A stretch of DNA of 64,000 nt. Source: Platycnemis pennipes (Eukaryota > Arthropoda > Insecta > Odonata > Platycnemididae). The notes below the pieces were generated by a model. That model saw only the letters and a program-made list of their open reading frames with translations, made no database searches and was not told the origin of the DNA. The stretch is taken from contig OW121846.1 of the NCBI GenBank assembly GCA_933228895.1, forward strand, positions 79,000,064 to 79,064,063. Reading direction: 5' to 3'. Below are positions 11,774-24,168 of this stretch, piece after piece (within the stretch, counting starts at the first letter, position 1; every line of letters begins with the position of its first letter). The translations under genes and the position numbers were made by a program.

Positions 11774-13129
11774 ATAAATTTTATTTCACAATTTACCGTG
11801 CTTAATTTTTCCATACAATCCCTACATACGACTGCTTTGCCTTTGATATAAAGTCAGGAAAATTTCAAAAATTGGGATTGGAAATGAGGGAATAGTTGGG
11901 GAAATTGAAAATGGAAAGTTGGTATGAACCCTGAACCAAAATATATTTTTCATTTTCAGTTAAAATTTCAATATCTTTGATGTAAAAACAGATTTACAAA
12001 AATTATTTGCCTAAAATTTGCAGAAATAAGGCGTGAGCTTTCTGGGCTTGATAACAAAAAATGGCGTGAACGCGAAAAGGTTAAATAACGCTAACTAAGA
12101 AAACATTTACTAAGCAATACATACATACCTTAGAATGCCCTCTGCCGTGGAGGCACTCCAGGCTTATTAGCCCTCTACCACCTAGATTTCTCAGGAGATA
12201 TAATATGGCGACGGAAGACTTTGGTATGGAGACTATGATATGTGGCCATCATTTTCCTTGTTCCTTAGTTAACGTTTTGAAGCTCGTTAACATTCCAGGA
12301 CAATATCTGCACATTTAATCCCTTAATCCCTTGATGACATTGAATGACGATGAGACGGTCACGTCCTTCTCTCATGACCTTCTCTCAGAAGAGGTGCGAG
12401 AGACAATGTCTGGCCATTACCCCAAAATATGATACCAAACTTACCCTGCCAAATGAATTCTTCGCAAAGTATCAATGGATGCACATGCAGAAATTGGACC
12501 AATGCCAGTGTTTTTTAGTTTTACTTTTCTCAATTCTGTGAACTTCGTGCTGGAACTTCAGTAAGCTATCTGCAGCTCTTATGAAGCAAGGATCAAGTAG
12601 GCATCTTGGAAAGCACTGCTGTATGGGCGAAGCAGTGTCCAATTTGGTGTTCCTGTCCAGCTCTCTCAGGCCCTTCGCTACTTTATAAGCAATGAGCATG
12701 ATTTCGGAATGCATGTTGTCTTGGACGTTGAGAACTTTGTGATACAATACATGATATATTATCACAGCTAATTTACGATAATTTCCACCATTATTTTATA
12801 TAAAAAAAGTGTTGTCAATGAATATGAATTTTAACTAGAGCCGATATATCGGCAACTTGAGTTTCTTAAGGCAAATATAGGAAGCAGTTATATCGGCACC
12901 TTGAGCGTCTAAGGCTTAAGATATAACTCAGGCATTCATTTTTACTTTGCATGATATCTATTTGAAAAGGAAACAATATCTGTCATCACAAGGTCCACAA
13001 TCAAAGAAAAGGAACTGTTTAATTAGGAATACTGTGTAAAGGTAGATTCCAGATTCAATTAAAATCTTTGTTGGATTCGATTTGGGATTCTGATTAGAGG
13101 AAAACGTGGATTCGACCTACCTCTAATTG

Positions 13130-15620
13130 ACATATATTTTTCTGTTGAGTTGATCGACATGTATGGCAGGGTAATCTACATCACAAAGTCATTCCATGTG
13201 GATGATTTGAATTCAAGGCCTAAATATGATTTGCTGTTAAGCAAAATACATTAACAACAGCACTAAATTGTTGTTTTAGAATGCAAGGTACATATAGATT
13301 AACTAATGGAAAAATACAAAAATTAACATCTGCCTATGGGGAAGTTTCATTCCTTGCCTCCTGCAATGAGCATGTTGATTAGAATCTTTTGGGTCAAATT
13401 TTAGATTTTGCAGAGGAAATGCAAGATTTGATAGCATGACATGTTCCAAGGCAGTTGTAACACCATTGTTTAGGTCTCATTACTGATTAACTCACTTTCA
13501 ATGAAGGTTTTAGAGGAAGAGCACAAATAAGTTTTATGACTTGGATATGCAAAAAACACACATTGAGGGCTATTACGAATTGAGGGGCAGTCTCGTACTA
13601 CCAGGCAGAGTTTCTGATCCGCCGATGTTGAAACTCCGACCTGTGCGATTATGAAAAGGGTGGTCGAAGTCTCAGCATCAGGCAGAGAGCGAGGCAAAGG
13701 GGTCGGTGTGATTGCATGCAGCGGATGTTACGTTACTATGAAAAATAACGCTTTCGAGGTCTCCAGAAATGGATTCAACCAATGATTAGTGAGTTCCTCA
13801 GACACAATCCCCGGGAAAGAGTTTCAAATGACATGTGTTATTCGGAGCATAGTACATGTAGCACATCATCACTCCTTTTGATCAGATATATCGTTAGATA
13901 TCCAATACCATTAAAAACCAAATGAGCATAGCTATGCAATTGAATACATGTCCTTTAATTTTTAAAATTATCCAGTGAGGTAAGCATGAAATTTTTTACA
14001 GAACAAAGACAAATAATGTCATCTTGATCACGATACGAAATACTAATGGTATCTGCTAATATCAAGCTACTAGGGACAGAATAGGAATCTCACTACAATG
14101 CTGTGAGAGCTATGTCAGATCCCACGAAATCACAGTGTTATTCATTAACTAATGATTTTTTTTAAGTTACGCTAGGAAAGAAATTTCGTTTTGCATGATA
14201 CCTTGGCTGGATCACTACTGACATCATAACACTTGATAATTCAGGACATTTTGTAGCACAAAGGTATGCCTAATTGAAGAAGAACAAACTCTATATGCAG
14301 AAAACCCCTAGGGCATTTTAATATAACACTATTATTAAATTATAGCGTTGATATAAGATTATTTAGGTGCGAAAAAATTGTCAAATTTGTCGTTAGCATA
14401 AGTTACGATAAATCATTGTTAATATGACCTTAGACCAAGCTTTCAAATTGAGATAATAATTAATGTAAACAATAGTTCTGCACTGGTAAAATATAATTTT
14501 ATTAGACTAAAAACTCATTTATGACATACATATGACAAAAATGAAAAAACCTATTCAATCAGCATGGGATGATTGGGAAGTCAAGTACTGCACATTTCTC
14601 AACACCTTGATGGAGTATACCGTACATATTAACTTATCATAACTGATCATTAATTGACATTTACATTTTAGGTAACTCACCATCGTGAGTGCACCAATTG
14701 TTATGACAGGTTAGGACCATTCTATACAGGTTTCACTTAAATGACAGCATTATCCGTTATGTACTCACTCAATCGTATACAAAGCTAAATAAACAAATTC
14801 GGAATGCCGTGTGAAGCCTTCAGATGTGTCTAACAGATTTTAACGCCAATATGTACACTTCAGAGGCACAAAAGGAAGTAGAACACCTTATCAGTTAAGC
14901 ATTTGACAGTTACTGGGTACTATCTTTCAGTAACACTTTGCCACCACTCGAATGACACCACTAAATGTTCCGGGAACACACAATGTAAACTTGTCACAGC
15001 TGATTTCGACTGGGGAAGATGTGAATCTGCAACATTCTGCTCACTTAATTTCCATACCATTTTCAAGAAATACTGAAATTTCTCATCACCGCCCCTCTAT
15101 TGTATGTTGTTTATGACATATATATATGGCAATGGACTCTGGTGACAGTGGACTTGCAAATGAGGTGAAATTCTGGCAAAACGTTCTCCCTTTGATGAGA
15201 TTGCCTGAAGTGCATATCATAAAATACCTCATCAGCACCTGTAGGACACAGATTTGAAAAATATAATTATATGGCAGTACAATCGTCACCCACCGTTAAG
15301 ATTCTCGTATCCATTACGCTTCTGTATTGATATTGGCAATTTCTTAATTATCAAGCATTATCATTCGACGAATTACGGTCAAGTAGCTCAAATAAAGGAA
15401 GCGATGGCTATTAACAATGTAAAAGAACATTAAAACATTAAACTGAATATATAAAATAATATAAAAAGTAATATATCACCTTACAAACACCAAGAAAGAT
15501 AAAAAGCAACAAAATATCTTATATCTTATTACAATGGGCATTACCATAGAATCACAACGAGATAGTTTTGCCAGCTAACTGCACCACATTAACCTCCCTT
15601 ACCTTTGCTCAGATTTTCTA
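13130..15620. other. Intergenic stretch without a supported feature
   Basis: This is about 2.5 kb of AT-rich DNA. All open frames are short (for example 13470-13697 and 15086-15289, minus) and lack recognisable motifs or splice context. I see no terminal repeats. Confidence 0.6.
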
Positions 15621-15634
15621 ATTGCATTTCATGC

Positions 15635-15969
15635 TGGGGATCGGGTTGGTGTGGTGGCTAGAGTACTGGCCTCCTATCCCGAGGGCCCGGGTTCGATTCC
15701 CGGCAGTGGAGGATTTTTTCAATGGAAAACCGGTCCCCACTTGAGTGCCTAGTGGAGGGCATTTCAAGTACAGTACTCCGTCCGTCGGATGGGACGTTAA
15801 GCCGTGGTCCCCTTGGCGCCTTTCGTTAAGAGTAGGCTAATGCCGACGCCGGGTTTCTCTCCTCCCTTCATCCGTTCCCTAAAAATTCCTACCATTACCC
15901 AATTACCCACCTATCCTCTATGGCGCAAATGACCTCAGCTGTCGGTCGCCTCCCCTAAATAACCAACCA
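15635..15969 (+). repeat. tRNA-derived SINE with 11 bp target duplication
   Basis: The 5' part is tRNA-like, with an A box in GTGGTGGCTAGAGTACTGG and a B box GGGTTCGATTCCC at about 15690-15701. These are the RNA polymerase III internal promoter elements. A unique body follows, containing GGATGGGACGTTAAGCCG, and a 3' end with short CCAAC-type repeats. The duplication GCATTTCATGC at 15624-15634 and 15970-15980 marks LINE-mediated insertion. The promoter boxes look intact. Confidence 0.9.
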
Positions 15970-16589
15970 AGCATTTCATGCATTAAGAAAGCATTAAATG
16001 TCCTTCAACAGTTCATACAACACTTATAAACACGTCAGACTAGGCCAACTAACGTAAAAAAAATGGCAGCCATGATGATAATATGACTAGGCGGAGTTTC
16101 AAAGACAGGGTCTATCAATCCTTTAGTTCGTTTTTGCTGAGCAGAAAAATTTATTCATTTAAAGTGTGAGTTATTCATTTAAAGTATGTGAGTTTCTCAT
16201 CTAAGTTATGGATCCAGAATTTGTTCTCATGTCAGCCTATTTGATGGAGTGGATATTAACAGGTTATCTCCCCAGATTCTTGACCTGGTGAGGCCACTGC
16301 AACCAGTGCTTCCTTTTCAAGGTCAACATGGTCCCCCTGCAAGGAACCAAGGTTATTTTGAGGAGACTGTTGGTGCCAACGATGTGAATGGCTTCGGGAA
16401 ACATTTCTGAATGTCCAGGATTTCAAATCGGGCATGGAAAAGAAATTTGGTGATCTGAGCATCGTGTTAGACTACTTACAATTTTATTTTAAAGAGATTA
16501 TTGTCAGCAATGGTGCCAGAACTGTAGATATATGTTTTTCTTTTCCTTTACAATGATAGAAATATTTACTCATTCTTGTATGTTTTATC

Positions 16590-16836
16590 CTTCCAGTTGC
16601 TTACAGTTCATGTTGAGAGGATGATTAGAGGAGGATGTCCCTCTGGAGAAGAAGGCAGTGATAGGTGTTTGGGTTATGGCCAAACAGGATAGGAATCCTT
16701 CCTATCAATGGGTGATCGATTTGAAGTGGCACAAAGCACTGCTGCCTTCATTTTTGTGGAATTTGTTGGACTGCATGCCGTCATGAACGAATATATCACC
16801 CGGCCAACTCCAGCCCAGGCTTTGAGGACAGCAAAT
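16590..16836 (+). pseudogene. Harbinger/PIF (HARBI1-like) transposase fragment
   Basis: Two plus-strand frames give adjacent pieces of a HARBI1-type protein: VPLEKKAVIGVWVMAKQDR, then, after a frameshift near 16705, MGDRFEVAQSTAAFIFVEFV followed by NEYITRPTPAQALRTAN. This is the helix-turn-helix region that precedes the DDE_Tnp_4 catalytic domain. The frame runs into GTAAGT at 16837, a good splice donor. No catalytic domain was found downstream, so this is an isolated N-terminal remnant. Confidence 0.65.
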
Positions 16837-18085
16837 GTAAGTATCAGATCAAATTATATACTTTTGCGCTGAAAGAAGCACTAATTCCACCTCTCTTAGA
16901 TGAATTTGCTATGATGTGCATGATAAGCCTTTGTCATAATGTGAATTACATAAGGAACACCACTGATCTATGAAGTGAAATACACCACTGATCTATGAAG
17001 TGAAATATATTAACTGAAGTAATGAAGTGACTCAAACATACTCTGTCCAATGATACACTTAGATGAGAAACTCACATACTTTAACAAATCTCAGGTATAC
17101 AGATACAAGTTATTTCTAATTTGAAAGGGAAGTCCTTAATGTGATCATATTCTTCCCATTTCATAGTCTCTACTGCCTTTCAGAATTTTCAATCTTCGTT
17201 GGCATGGCGAAAAACGTGCTAGTACCATCAATGCTTCATATGCGATGACAGTAGTAGATTAGTATTTATCTGAGTATCATTCTAATTCATCATGTCCTAC
17301 TTGAGATGGGACACTTTGGCATGGCCACCTCTGTGTGGCAATCTCAGCGCAAGCCACCTTGGCACAATGATAGAAATATTTATCAACCATCTCAGTGCGG
17401 GCCATCACGGCCAGTCCCATTTATTTGCTGCTGGAAGTGGGGACATATATATGGACCTGACTCAATCATATACATCTACATAATACCCTGCAAGCCACTG
17501 TAAAGGTGTGTGGCAGGGGGTGTTTTACTCCAAACATACTCTTTCACACCAAATATAAAAATAGATTTTAAAAGGACATTTGGAATCTCTCAGTTCGGCA
17601 ATCGATTTTTCTAATTTTATGATAATGGTCCAGTGTACCTTTGTAAGTTGGTTTCAAAAAATATTTTTAACTTAGTGAAAATATTTTCTTGGAATTTAGC
17701 AAAGAGATTGAGTCTTAATTTCAACCTATGGTCTGACAATGATTCCCATTTGAGTTTAATAGACTGCTTATGCTAACATAATTGCCATACCTGTCCTTAG
17801 CAAATCTTGCCAATCATTGCTGCACATGCTCTAGTTCATTATTTAAGCTTATTTTGTAAGGAAATCATAATGTTGAACTCTCAGACTGCCCTACTGCGTA
17901 GAAATTATTGTGGGAAATTATCTTTTCCTATTTGCGCTGCAGTAAAAATTGCCTCATATTATGCAAGCTTATACATTTTCTAATATCATAGAGTTAGTAT
18001 AATATATACCATTATACTACAATATACTTATTCAATGCTAATATACACTAGAATTTAAAATGTTTATTATGATTCTTATCCTAGT
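16837..18085. other. Stretch without a supported gene
   Basis: This AT-rich sequence contains a short local direct repeat (CACTGATCTATGAAGTGAAAT at about 16960-17010, two copies) and no recognisable coding motif. Confidence 0.5.
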
Positions 18086-18098
18086 CATAGAAATAGGT

Positions 18099-18316
18099 TG
18101 GTGCGAAGGTTTCCGCGGCGTTGTTCAGATGTTCTCTGCATCTCGGGTTCTGCGTCCGCGTTTGTGGACTGGGGGTGACAACAGTTTTGCTAGCCGTCCT
18201 GCTAGCGTCTTCAGGTCGAAGGTCACCTTCGACCTGAAGACGCTAGCAGGACGGCTAGCAAAACTGTTGTCACCCCCAGTCAACAAACGCGGACGCAGAA
18301 CCCGAGATGCAGAGAA
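18099..18316. mobile_element. Palindromic PLE-like insertion with 13 bp target duplication
   Basis: Positions 18129-18319 form a 191 bp palindrome centred at 18224 with essentially one mismatch. It is preceded by 30 unpaired bases (18099-18128). CATAGAAATAGGT is duplicated at 18086-18098 and 18317-18329. The arm reads CCTGAAGACGCTAGC, then GGCTAGCAAAACTGTTGTC, a layout seen in terminal repeats of Penelope-like elements, which can be inverted tail to tail and can encode hammerhead ribozymes. The PLE link is inference; the palindrome and the duplication are directly visible. Confidence 0.75.
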
Positions 18317-18619
18317 CATAGAAATAGGTATTTATGGTATTTATGATGGCTTGTACTTATCACATATATGTATGTAAAAAAGAATAATTATAACTGACTT
18401 TCTTAATTAATACCTATTCTTATGTCAGCATTATTTTTCCTGCATGTGGGATTTCAAAGCTACTGCAAAATGTTGGAAGACTGATATTTGACCCCCTCCC
18501 ACGTAGCACACTGCCTCCAAAAGGTGCCTAACCGGCGCCTTTGAGGTGCCATTATTAGGCATTAGTGCCTTAAGCCTTTTGCAGGCGCCTGAAAGGCGCC
18601 TGCAAAAGGCCTTCACGAG

Positions 18620-19106
18620 GCATGTATCATATTTTTTGTTGAAAGCAACAAATTACGCAGCTGGAAGAGGCGCTGAAACTTTAAGGTGAAATAGTATGTA
18701 TTTGGAAGTTCTCCAAGAATGAAACTGCATTAATTTCGAGACAACTAACTGCAAATTGAGTAATTGAATATAATTAAGGATTCTGTGTTACCTCTTTCCT
18801 CGCTGTAAATGTCGTCATACTCATCTATCATTGCAGATGACATTATTAAACCCAGGTACGTATCATTATAAGCTGTGAGTAATGTCTGGTTAAAATTCGT
18901 TATTATCCTTGTCCTACGTAATCTCTCTTAAACTTGGCGGCAATGGCATTTCTACCCGCCGCTATACAGCCAATTGTCTCCGAAAAGAACACCGAATATT
19001 TACCCATAATTCTCGGAACCCACGCCGTTGCCTCACCTTGTGTAACCTCGCCTTGTCTGTGTTCAAGTGGTTCGAGATACCTGCCTTGTGCTGAAACGAA
19101 CTCAAA
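18620..19106. promoter_or_regulatory. 5' region of the two-gene transposon
   Basis: This is the stretch between the left subterminal repeats and the first ATG used for the transposase. It must contain the element's promoter and leader. Overlapping open frames on both strands near 18903-19172 show no conserved motif. No clear TATA box stands out. Confidence 0.45.
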
Positions 19107-21919
19107 ATGGAGCCTACAAGAGAAGTAAGTAAAGTTAATCTGATCACTTATTGGCATTGTGAATCCTTGCACGGAGTTACATTTGTACGTAGGATGGGAT
19201 TATTTCTTGCGTGCGTAAATCTTTTCCTGCAGAAATGTGCTTGTGTTCTTTCCTTTGCAACCTTGATTCCCTGAATAACCTTTAACATAATTTTCCTGAA
19301 ACTGCCCTTAGATTATCCTAAGTCAACAAGCAATCGCAGATTTGCAGGCTAGGCTTATTGATTGCTTGAGTTAGGACTGAGTCCAGGGAAAGGTCTCGTA
19401 ATCGGAAAGCGCAAACGTCTGCGAACATTTTGTAAGCAACATAAATTGTGCTTTAATTAATGTCGCGTTACATAATTTAACTTCATTGTTGTATTAAGGG
19501 TATATAAACCCTCACCTCATAGTTACTTTTGAAGGAGTATACATGCAAATTGAAAGTAATTTTTAACGTTTAACTGCTTGTTATTCGCGATTAATTTTGT
19601 TCTAAATAGTAGTGTCGGAACATACATATTTTTGGCAGAAACTTTCTGAATCATTGCAATGACTTGGATGGGTTATCAGCTGGACTTTGGTTATGAGTAA
19701 AGCACACACCAATATATGGCCGTTTGACACATATAAATTGTAAAATATAAAAGGTACCTACTTGACCATTACACTGCAAAATGTAACATCAAACTCTCTC
19801 AACGTTGTTTCAGAATAAAGTTTCTTTACCACAAAGAATCGTTCCCTTGCCTTCGCGTGGACGGCGCAAGGCTTCAATGGCAGCCCGTGCTTTTCTTAGT
19901 GATGCTTTCTCAAATGATTTGCGTAATCCTTCCTGTGATAGTGATGGAGATGGAGAGATTAATTTTCTGGAGAATGAGGAAAACTTAGACTGTGGAAATG
20001 GAGGGGAGTTGGATTCATTACAGTGTGATCAATATGTCCTTAGAAGCGATGATGAGATGGCTTCTGATTTTGATAACAGTTTGGGTGGGGAAAGCTGTAC
20101 ATTTACCAGTGAAGATGAAGTGCAAGTGGATTCTGAAGGGGGTGGAATGGATTTTGATGCTTCGGTAACTTCTGATGGGAGTGGAGATGGGGAATTATTG
20201 GAAAAGCTAAGGGAATGGAGTTTAAGGTACAACATCAGTCATTGTGCTATGACCAGTCTCCTGCACCTTTTGCAACCTCTTGATAGCACCCTTCCTTTAG
20301 ATTCGAGAACCCTTCTTAGTACACCCCGCACAACTAATGTGAAAGTTCTAAACAATGGTCAGTACTCACATCTTGGCCTCACAAAGGGTTTGCAACAGAA
20401 GATGAAAAGTGGGCTCAAGATACCTGGGAAAACCATTGAAGTGTACATCAATATTGATGGCCTCAAAGTGTACAAGAGCTGTCATGAAGAGTGCTGGCCC
20501 CTCTTGTGTTAAGTAAAAAATGCTGTTGATGCTTCTCCCTTTGCTGTTGGAGTTTTTTATGGTAAAGGAAAACCATCACCTTTGGGAGATTACTTGCATG
20601 ATTTTATCGCTGAAGTGGAGGCATTGTCAGCGAATGGATTGGTTATCAATGATATCCATTATCAGTTTAGTGTACTCTGTTATATTTGTGATGCACCTGC
20701 GAGAGCATACCTAAAGTGTGTCAAAGGTCACACTTCAGTGCATGGGTGTGAAAAGTGTGACCAAGAAGGGAAGCATAATGGTCAGATGGTGGTTTTCAGT
20801 GAGAAAGTGGGCAATCTTCGCACTGATGACTCATTCAATTCACGTGGTGATCCAGACCATCACAGAGGGGACAGTCCTCTGGAAAGTATTTGTAAGAGGC
20901 CTGTTACAGAGTTCGCTTTAGATTTCATGCATCTTGTTGACCTAGGTGTGACTAAGAGATTCTTCACCTTTATTCTTGAAAGAAGTCCTCCTCCAGCACG
21001 CCTTAATGCTAGGGCAATTTATCTCTTATCCCATGCTTTAGTTGAGATCTCAAAATGGGTTCCATGTGAGTTCAGCAGAAGAATGCGATCTTTTGACTCA
21101 GTAAGACTCTGGAAGGCTACTGAATGGCGTCAGTTACTGTTATATGTAGGGCCTTTAGTACTGAAGGATCGTCTACCTTCTCAAGTGTATGATTTATTTC
21201 TCCTGTTACACTGTGCCATTACAATGCTTTCAAATGAGAAACTCATTGAAAGGCATTTAGGAAATGCACAGCATTTGATAGAGAATTTTGTTATGTATAG
21301 CCGGAAGGTCTTTGGAGAGAACTTTATTTCTTATAATGTTCATAGTCTGCTTCATTTGTCCAGGGATGTGGAGCAGTTTGGGCCCGTGAGTGAGTTTAGT
21401 GCTTATCCTTTTGAAAACCACCTTCATGTAATAAAGGCGGCCGTAAGGTCTTCAAAGAATCCTCTGGAGCAAATCTGCCGAAGGATAGCTGAAAAGGACA
21501 ATGTAAAGGGAGGGAAAAAAGTTGATAGTGGGAGGAGGTTACTCTATGAACATGCAAATGGTCCAATTCCTCTGGAGTGCATTGCTAATCCTGTACAGTA
21601 TAAGAAGTTGAAGTCTGAAAAACAGACTTTGAGTATAAATGCCCCCAATAATGGTGTGCTTTTAGAAAGTGGAAAATTCGCTATTATAGTGAACTTCTTG
21701 GATTGCTCTGCTGACATTTTTGTGGTGGTCAAGTTTTTCTCTCAAAACAAGAATTGGTATAGCTACCCAATACAATCTAAAGAGCTCAATATCTGTGAGG
21801 TGAGTGATCTTTCACAGTCACTCACTATGCTTCAGCTGAAAGATATTATTTGCAAGTGTACAATGCTACCCACTGATAGGGGCTCATTTGTTGCATTTCC
21901 TCTTCTGCATGCCTGTTAG
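19107..21919 (+). pseudogene. tnp2-like transposase, near intact with one in-frame stop
   Basis: A likely first exon at 19107-19124 encodes MEPTRE and ends at GTAAGT. Exon 2 begins after TTTCAG at 19814 and stays in phase to a stop at 21917-21919, about 707 residues in all. The N-terminus is basic, then strongly acidic (residues about 30-120). YNISHCAMTSLLHLL with LPLDSRTLLSTPRT is the conserved N-terminal module. GGCINIDG-type text appears as VYINIDGLKVYKS, followed by a Cys motif (HGCEKCDQEG), FALDFMHLVDLGV, and the late block YNVHSLLHLSRDV with AYPFENHLHVIK. The only defect seen is TAA at 20510-20512; the reading frame continues unbroken after it. It should bind the element ends and catalyse excision and insertion in the nucleus. 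Confidence 0.8.
19125..19813 (+). other. Intron 1 of the transposase gene
   Basis: The intron is bounded by GTAAGT after MEPTRE and TTTCAG before NKVSLPQR, length 689 bp, phase 0. No nested element is visible in it. Confidence 0.6.
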
Positions 21920-22005
21920 GTGAGAGCGAATGATCAAGTGATAATATTTTGTGAGGGGTAGTCGAGAGTTGGCTAATCAAGTTTCTCATTTCACATGCTT
22001 TTCAG

Positions 22006-24081
22006 TACAGTATTGTACACTTCATAGCAGAGAATTCTGTTGAGGCTGTTCCTACCAAGTGGGTGCGGGGTGAGACCTGTTTTTGGCCTTCTAAAGGATG
22101 TGCTAGGAAAATTATCAATGACAACACTGATCCTTCAGAGGGCAGTGATAGAAGTTGGTCCAAACTAGAAGCACGTGTTTTACGGACATTTGGTGAGTTT
22201 ATCTGATATACTAATGCTGTGTCATCTCCATCCACTACCAATTAGGTGTGATTGTATTTTCTTCAGTCAATGCATATCTTTACAGATTCAAAAGAGAAAG
22301 CACGCTCTTATTTGGAGCAGTCGACTATGCACTCCAACTTAGACACAGACAACGAGCATGATGGGAAGGAAGAGAGAAAGAAGAAGGCAAAGAAACACTG
22401 GTCGAGTGAGTCTAGTGAAGATATGGAGCTGCAGAATGGAGCATTGGAGAGAAAGATTACTTCAACTAAGAAAACTTACAAAACTTTGCTACCCGAGAGG
22501 CCAAGAGTAATGCTAAAACATAGTAGTTACACTACTAAAGAAAAGGCCTTGGTGAATGATGATGAATTGCCAGGCACGAGCCCATCTTGTTGCAGTAAGT
22601 ATTGATTTATTACCACTTTAATATTATGGAATTTTTCCATCTTCTAAGATACTAATATTATTGCTATGTTTTCAGACAGCTTGACCAGTCACGTGTCCCC
22701 ACTGAGTCTCCTGGGAAAGGAAAATGTTAAACGATTGGATTCGAGGACCCCACCTGCATCTCACTCCCAAGGTTAGGCACAAAATAATTATCTTCAATTA
22801 ATGACTTTTAGGTTATATTCTCGGATTTCATTACCAACTTGTTGATGGTTTATTTTATATTTAGGTACAAGCAAAATGCTGGGAGAAATACTAAAAAATC
22901 AAAAAATTATTATGGCCACACTTGCTGAGCATGGGGAAATCCTGAGGGACCTCCAGAAGGCACGCCATGACGAAGAAGCTTTCCTAGGAACTTCAAGACC
23001 AGATGGATGGCCAGAGAGAATGCCTCTTGCATGTTTGCAGGAGTTCAACGAGTGGGAAAGATTAATGAAGAATGAGGACAACCATTCTTTTGCAGTAAAT
23101 CAAAATTGACTGGGGAAGGGAGTTATTTAGGAGAGGTGCTTTAGTAGGGAGATTTTTGGAAAATGGGGTGATTCAGGATTAAAGTTAGACTCATATATAG
23201 TACTTTATAAGTCATTAGCAAATGAAACTTCAGGTGAAGTTAAGTACATAAATTGAAACTAGCAGTATAGACTGCTTAAACAGCAGGGAATATCTTTAAC
23301 TGAATTATATATTTATTGTGCTGGAACCTCTTCCAGTACAGGTGCGATGGTCACAGTGCATGATGTGACATTTGTAACGAATCGTGACCTATGCAGCTGT
23401 CCCTGAAGAAGTTCCAGCGTGATTAAGATTCATTGCGGAAGCCTTTCCTCTGAATATAAATTTATCGGCTGATCTTCATGCTATGGCCTAATTATTCTGT
23501 TTAGCGTAGCGATCATCCTCATTTAAGGGAGTATTTTGAATCAATATGTCTGTGAAAGAAGTTGGATTTGTTTTTGATGGCACCGTCCTCAGCTTTCATG
23601 ATATTTGTGTGAATAACAGATTGTTTTAAAATTAAATGTGACATGCCCTATTCATAATCTGTTAATTAATCTTCAATTTTGGAATGTATTTCAGGTTGAT
23701 TATTTCAGCAAACTTGGAGGGGAAAATTGCAGTGACATGTGTCGGCGAGTAATGAGAAAGCTGTTCACGGTTGGGCTGTCAACAAAATTAAATATTCAAG
23801 GAAGTGAGAAAAAGTGTGGCCTTAAGTCTACAGCTACTTTAAATATCATTCAAAGTAAGCAATTCATTGTACTATTTAGGCTGATGAATTAGTTTCCTAA
23901 TATGCTGTTTGATTGCTATAAGATAAACTGTGCATTCATTATGGCAATTTCATGTTTTTCCACCAGGTGCATGCCGGAGATATTTTTCTGATATACCCTA
24001 CAATGCAGTGGAAAAGGAAACAGTATCTGCCATTGGGAAATGGTTAAGGAACCAGTGTCCAAAAAAACCTGTTATGAAATA
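22006..24081 (+). CDS. DUF4806-like accessory protein, six in-phase exons
   Basis: Exons inferred from splice sites are 22006-22192, 22286-22594, 22676-22771, 22865-23094, 23695-23854 and 23967-24081. Every junction keeps phase, ending at TAA. The first exon encodes YSIVHFIAENSVEAVPTKWV and ETCFWPSKG, the W/YWP module found at the start of DUF4806 proteins. The middle is Lys/Ser-rich and probably disordered, and LGEILKNQKIIMATLAEHGE may form a coiled coil. The C-terminal exons give MPLACLQEFNEWERLMK, YFSKLGGENCSDMCRRVM and AVEKETVSAIGKWLRNQ, matching the DUF4806 core. No start codon lies in the first exon; exon 19107-19124 ends in the same phase and may be shared. Its biochemical role is unknown. 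Confidence 0.72.
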
Positions 24082-24168
24082 AATTTAAATTGTTTCTTAG
24101 ATAAATCTTGCCTTTCATTAGCATATTTATCATATTTTGCTGCCCTAGTGTTGTAATAGTTTGATCTA

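Larger units (their letters stand above)
6825..13122. mobile_element. Outer hAT-like unit bounded by inverted subterminal repeats
   Basis: The block 6825-7012 recurs in reverse complement at 12835-13023. Landmark words include ACCTTGAGCGTCTAAGG beside GAGCCGATATATC and a run ending in TGTCATCACAAGGTCC. The right end continues to a hAT-like terminus GGATTCGACCTACCTCTA at 13105-13122. The matching left terminus is missing, and sequence left of 6825 is unrelated, so this copy appears truncated or rearranged on the left. It contains two further nested elements. No transposase frame remains. Frame 12472-12765 (minus) is open but unrecognised. Confidence 0.6.

Noticed and set aside
12472..12765. 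97-codon minus-strand frame
   Set aside because: No recognisable domain, no clear splice sites and location inside a decayed hAT-like unit; noted only in the unit description.
18060..18377. Open frames across the palindrome on both strands
   Set aside because: They mirror each other because the sequence is palindromic; not evidence of a protein.
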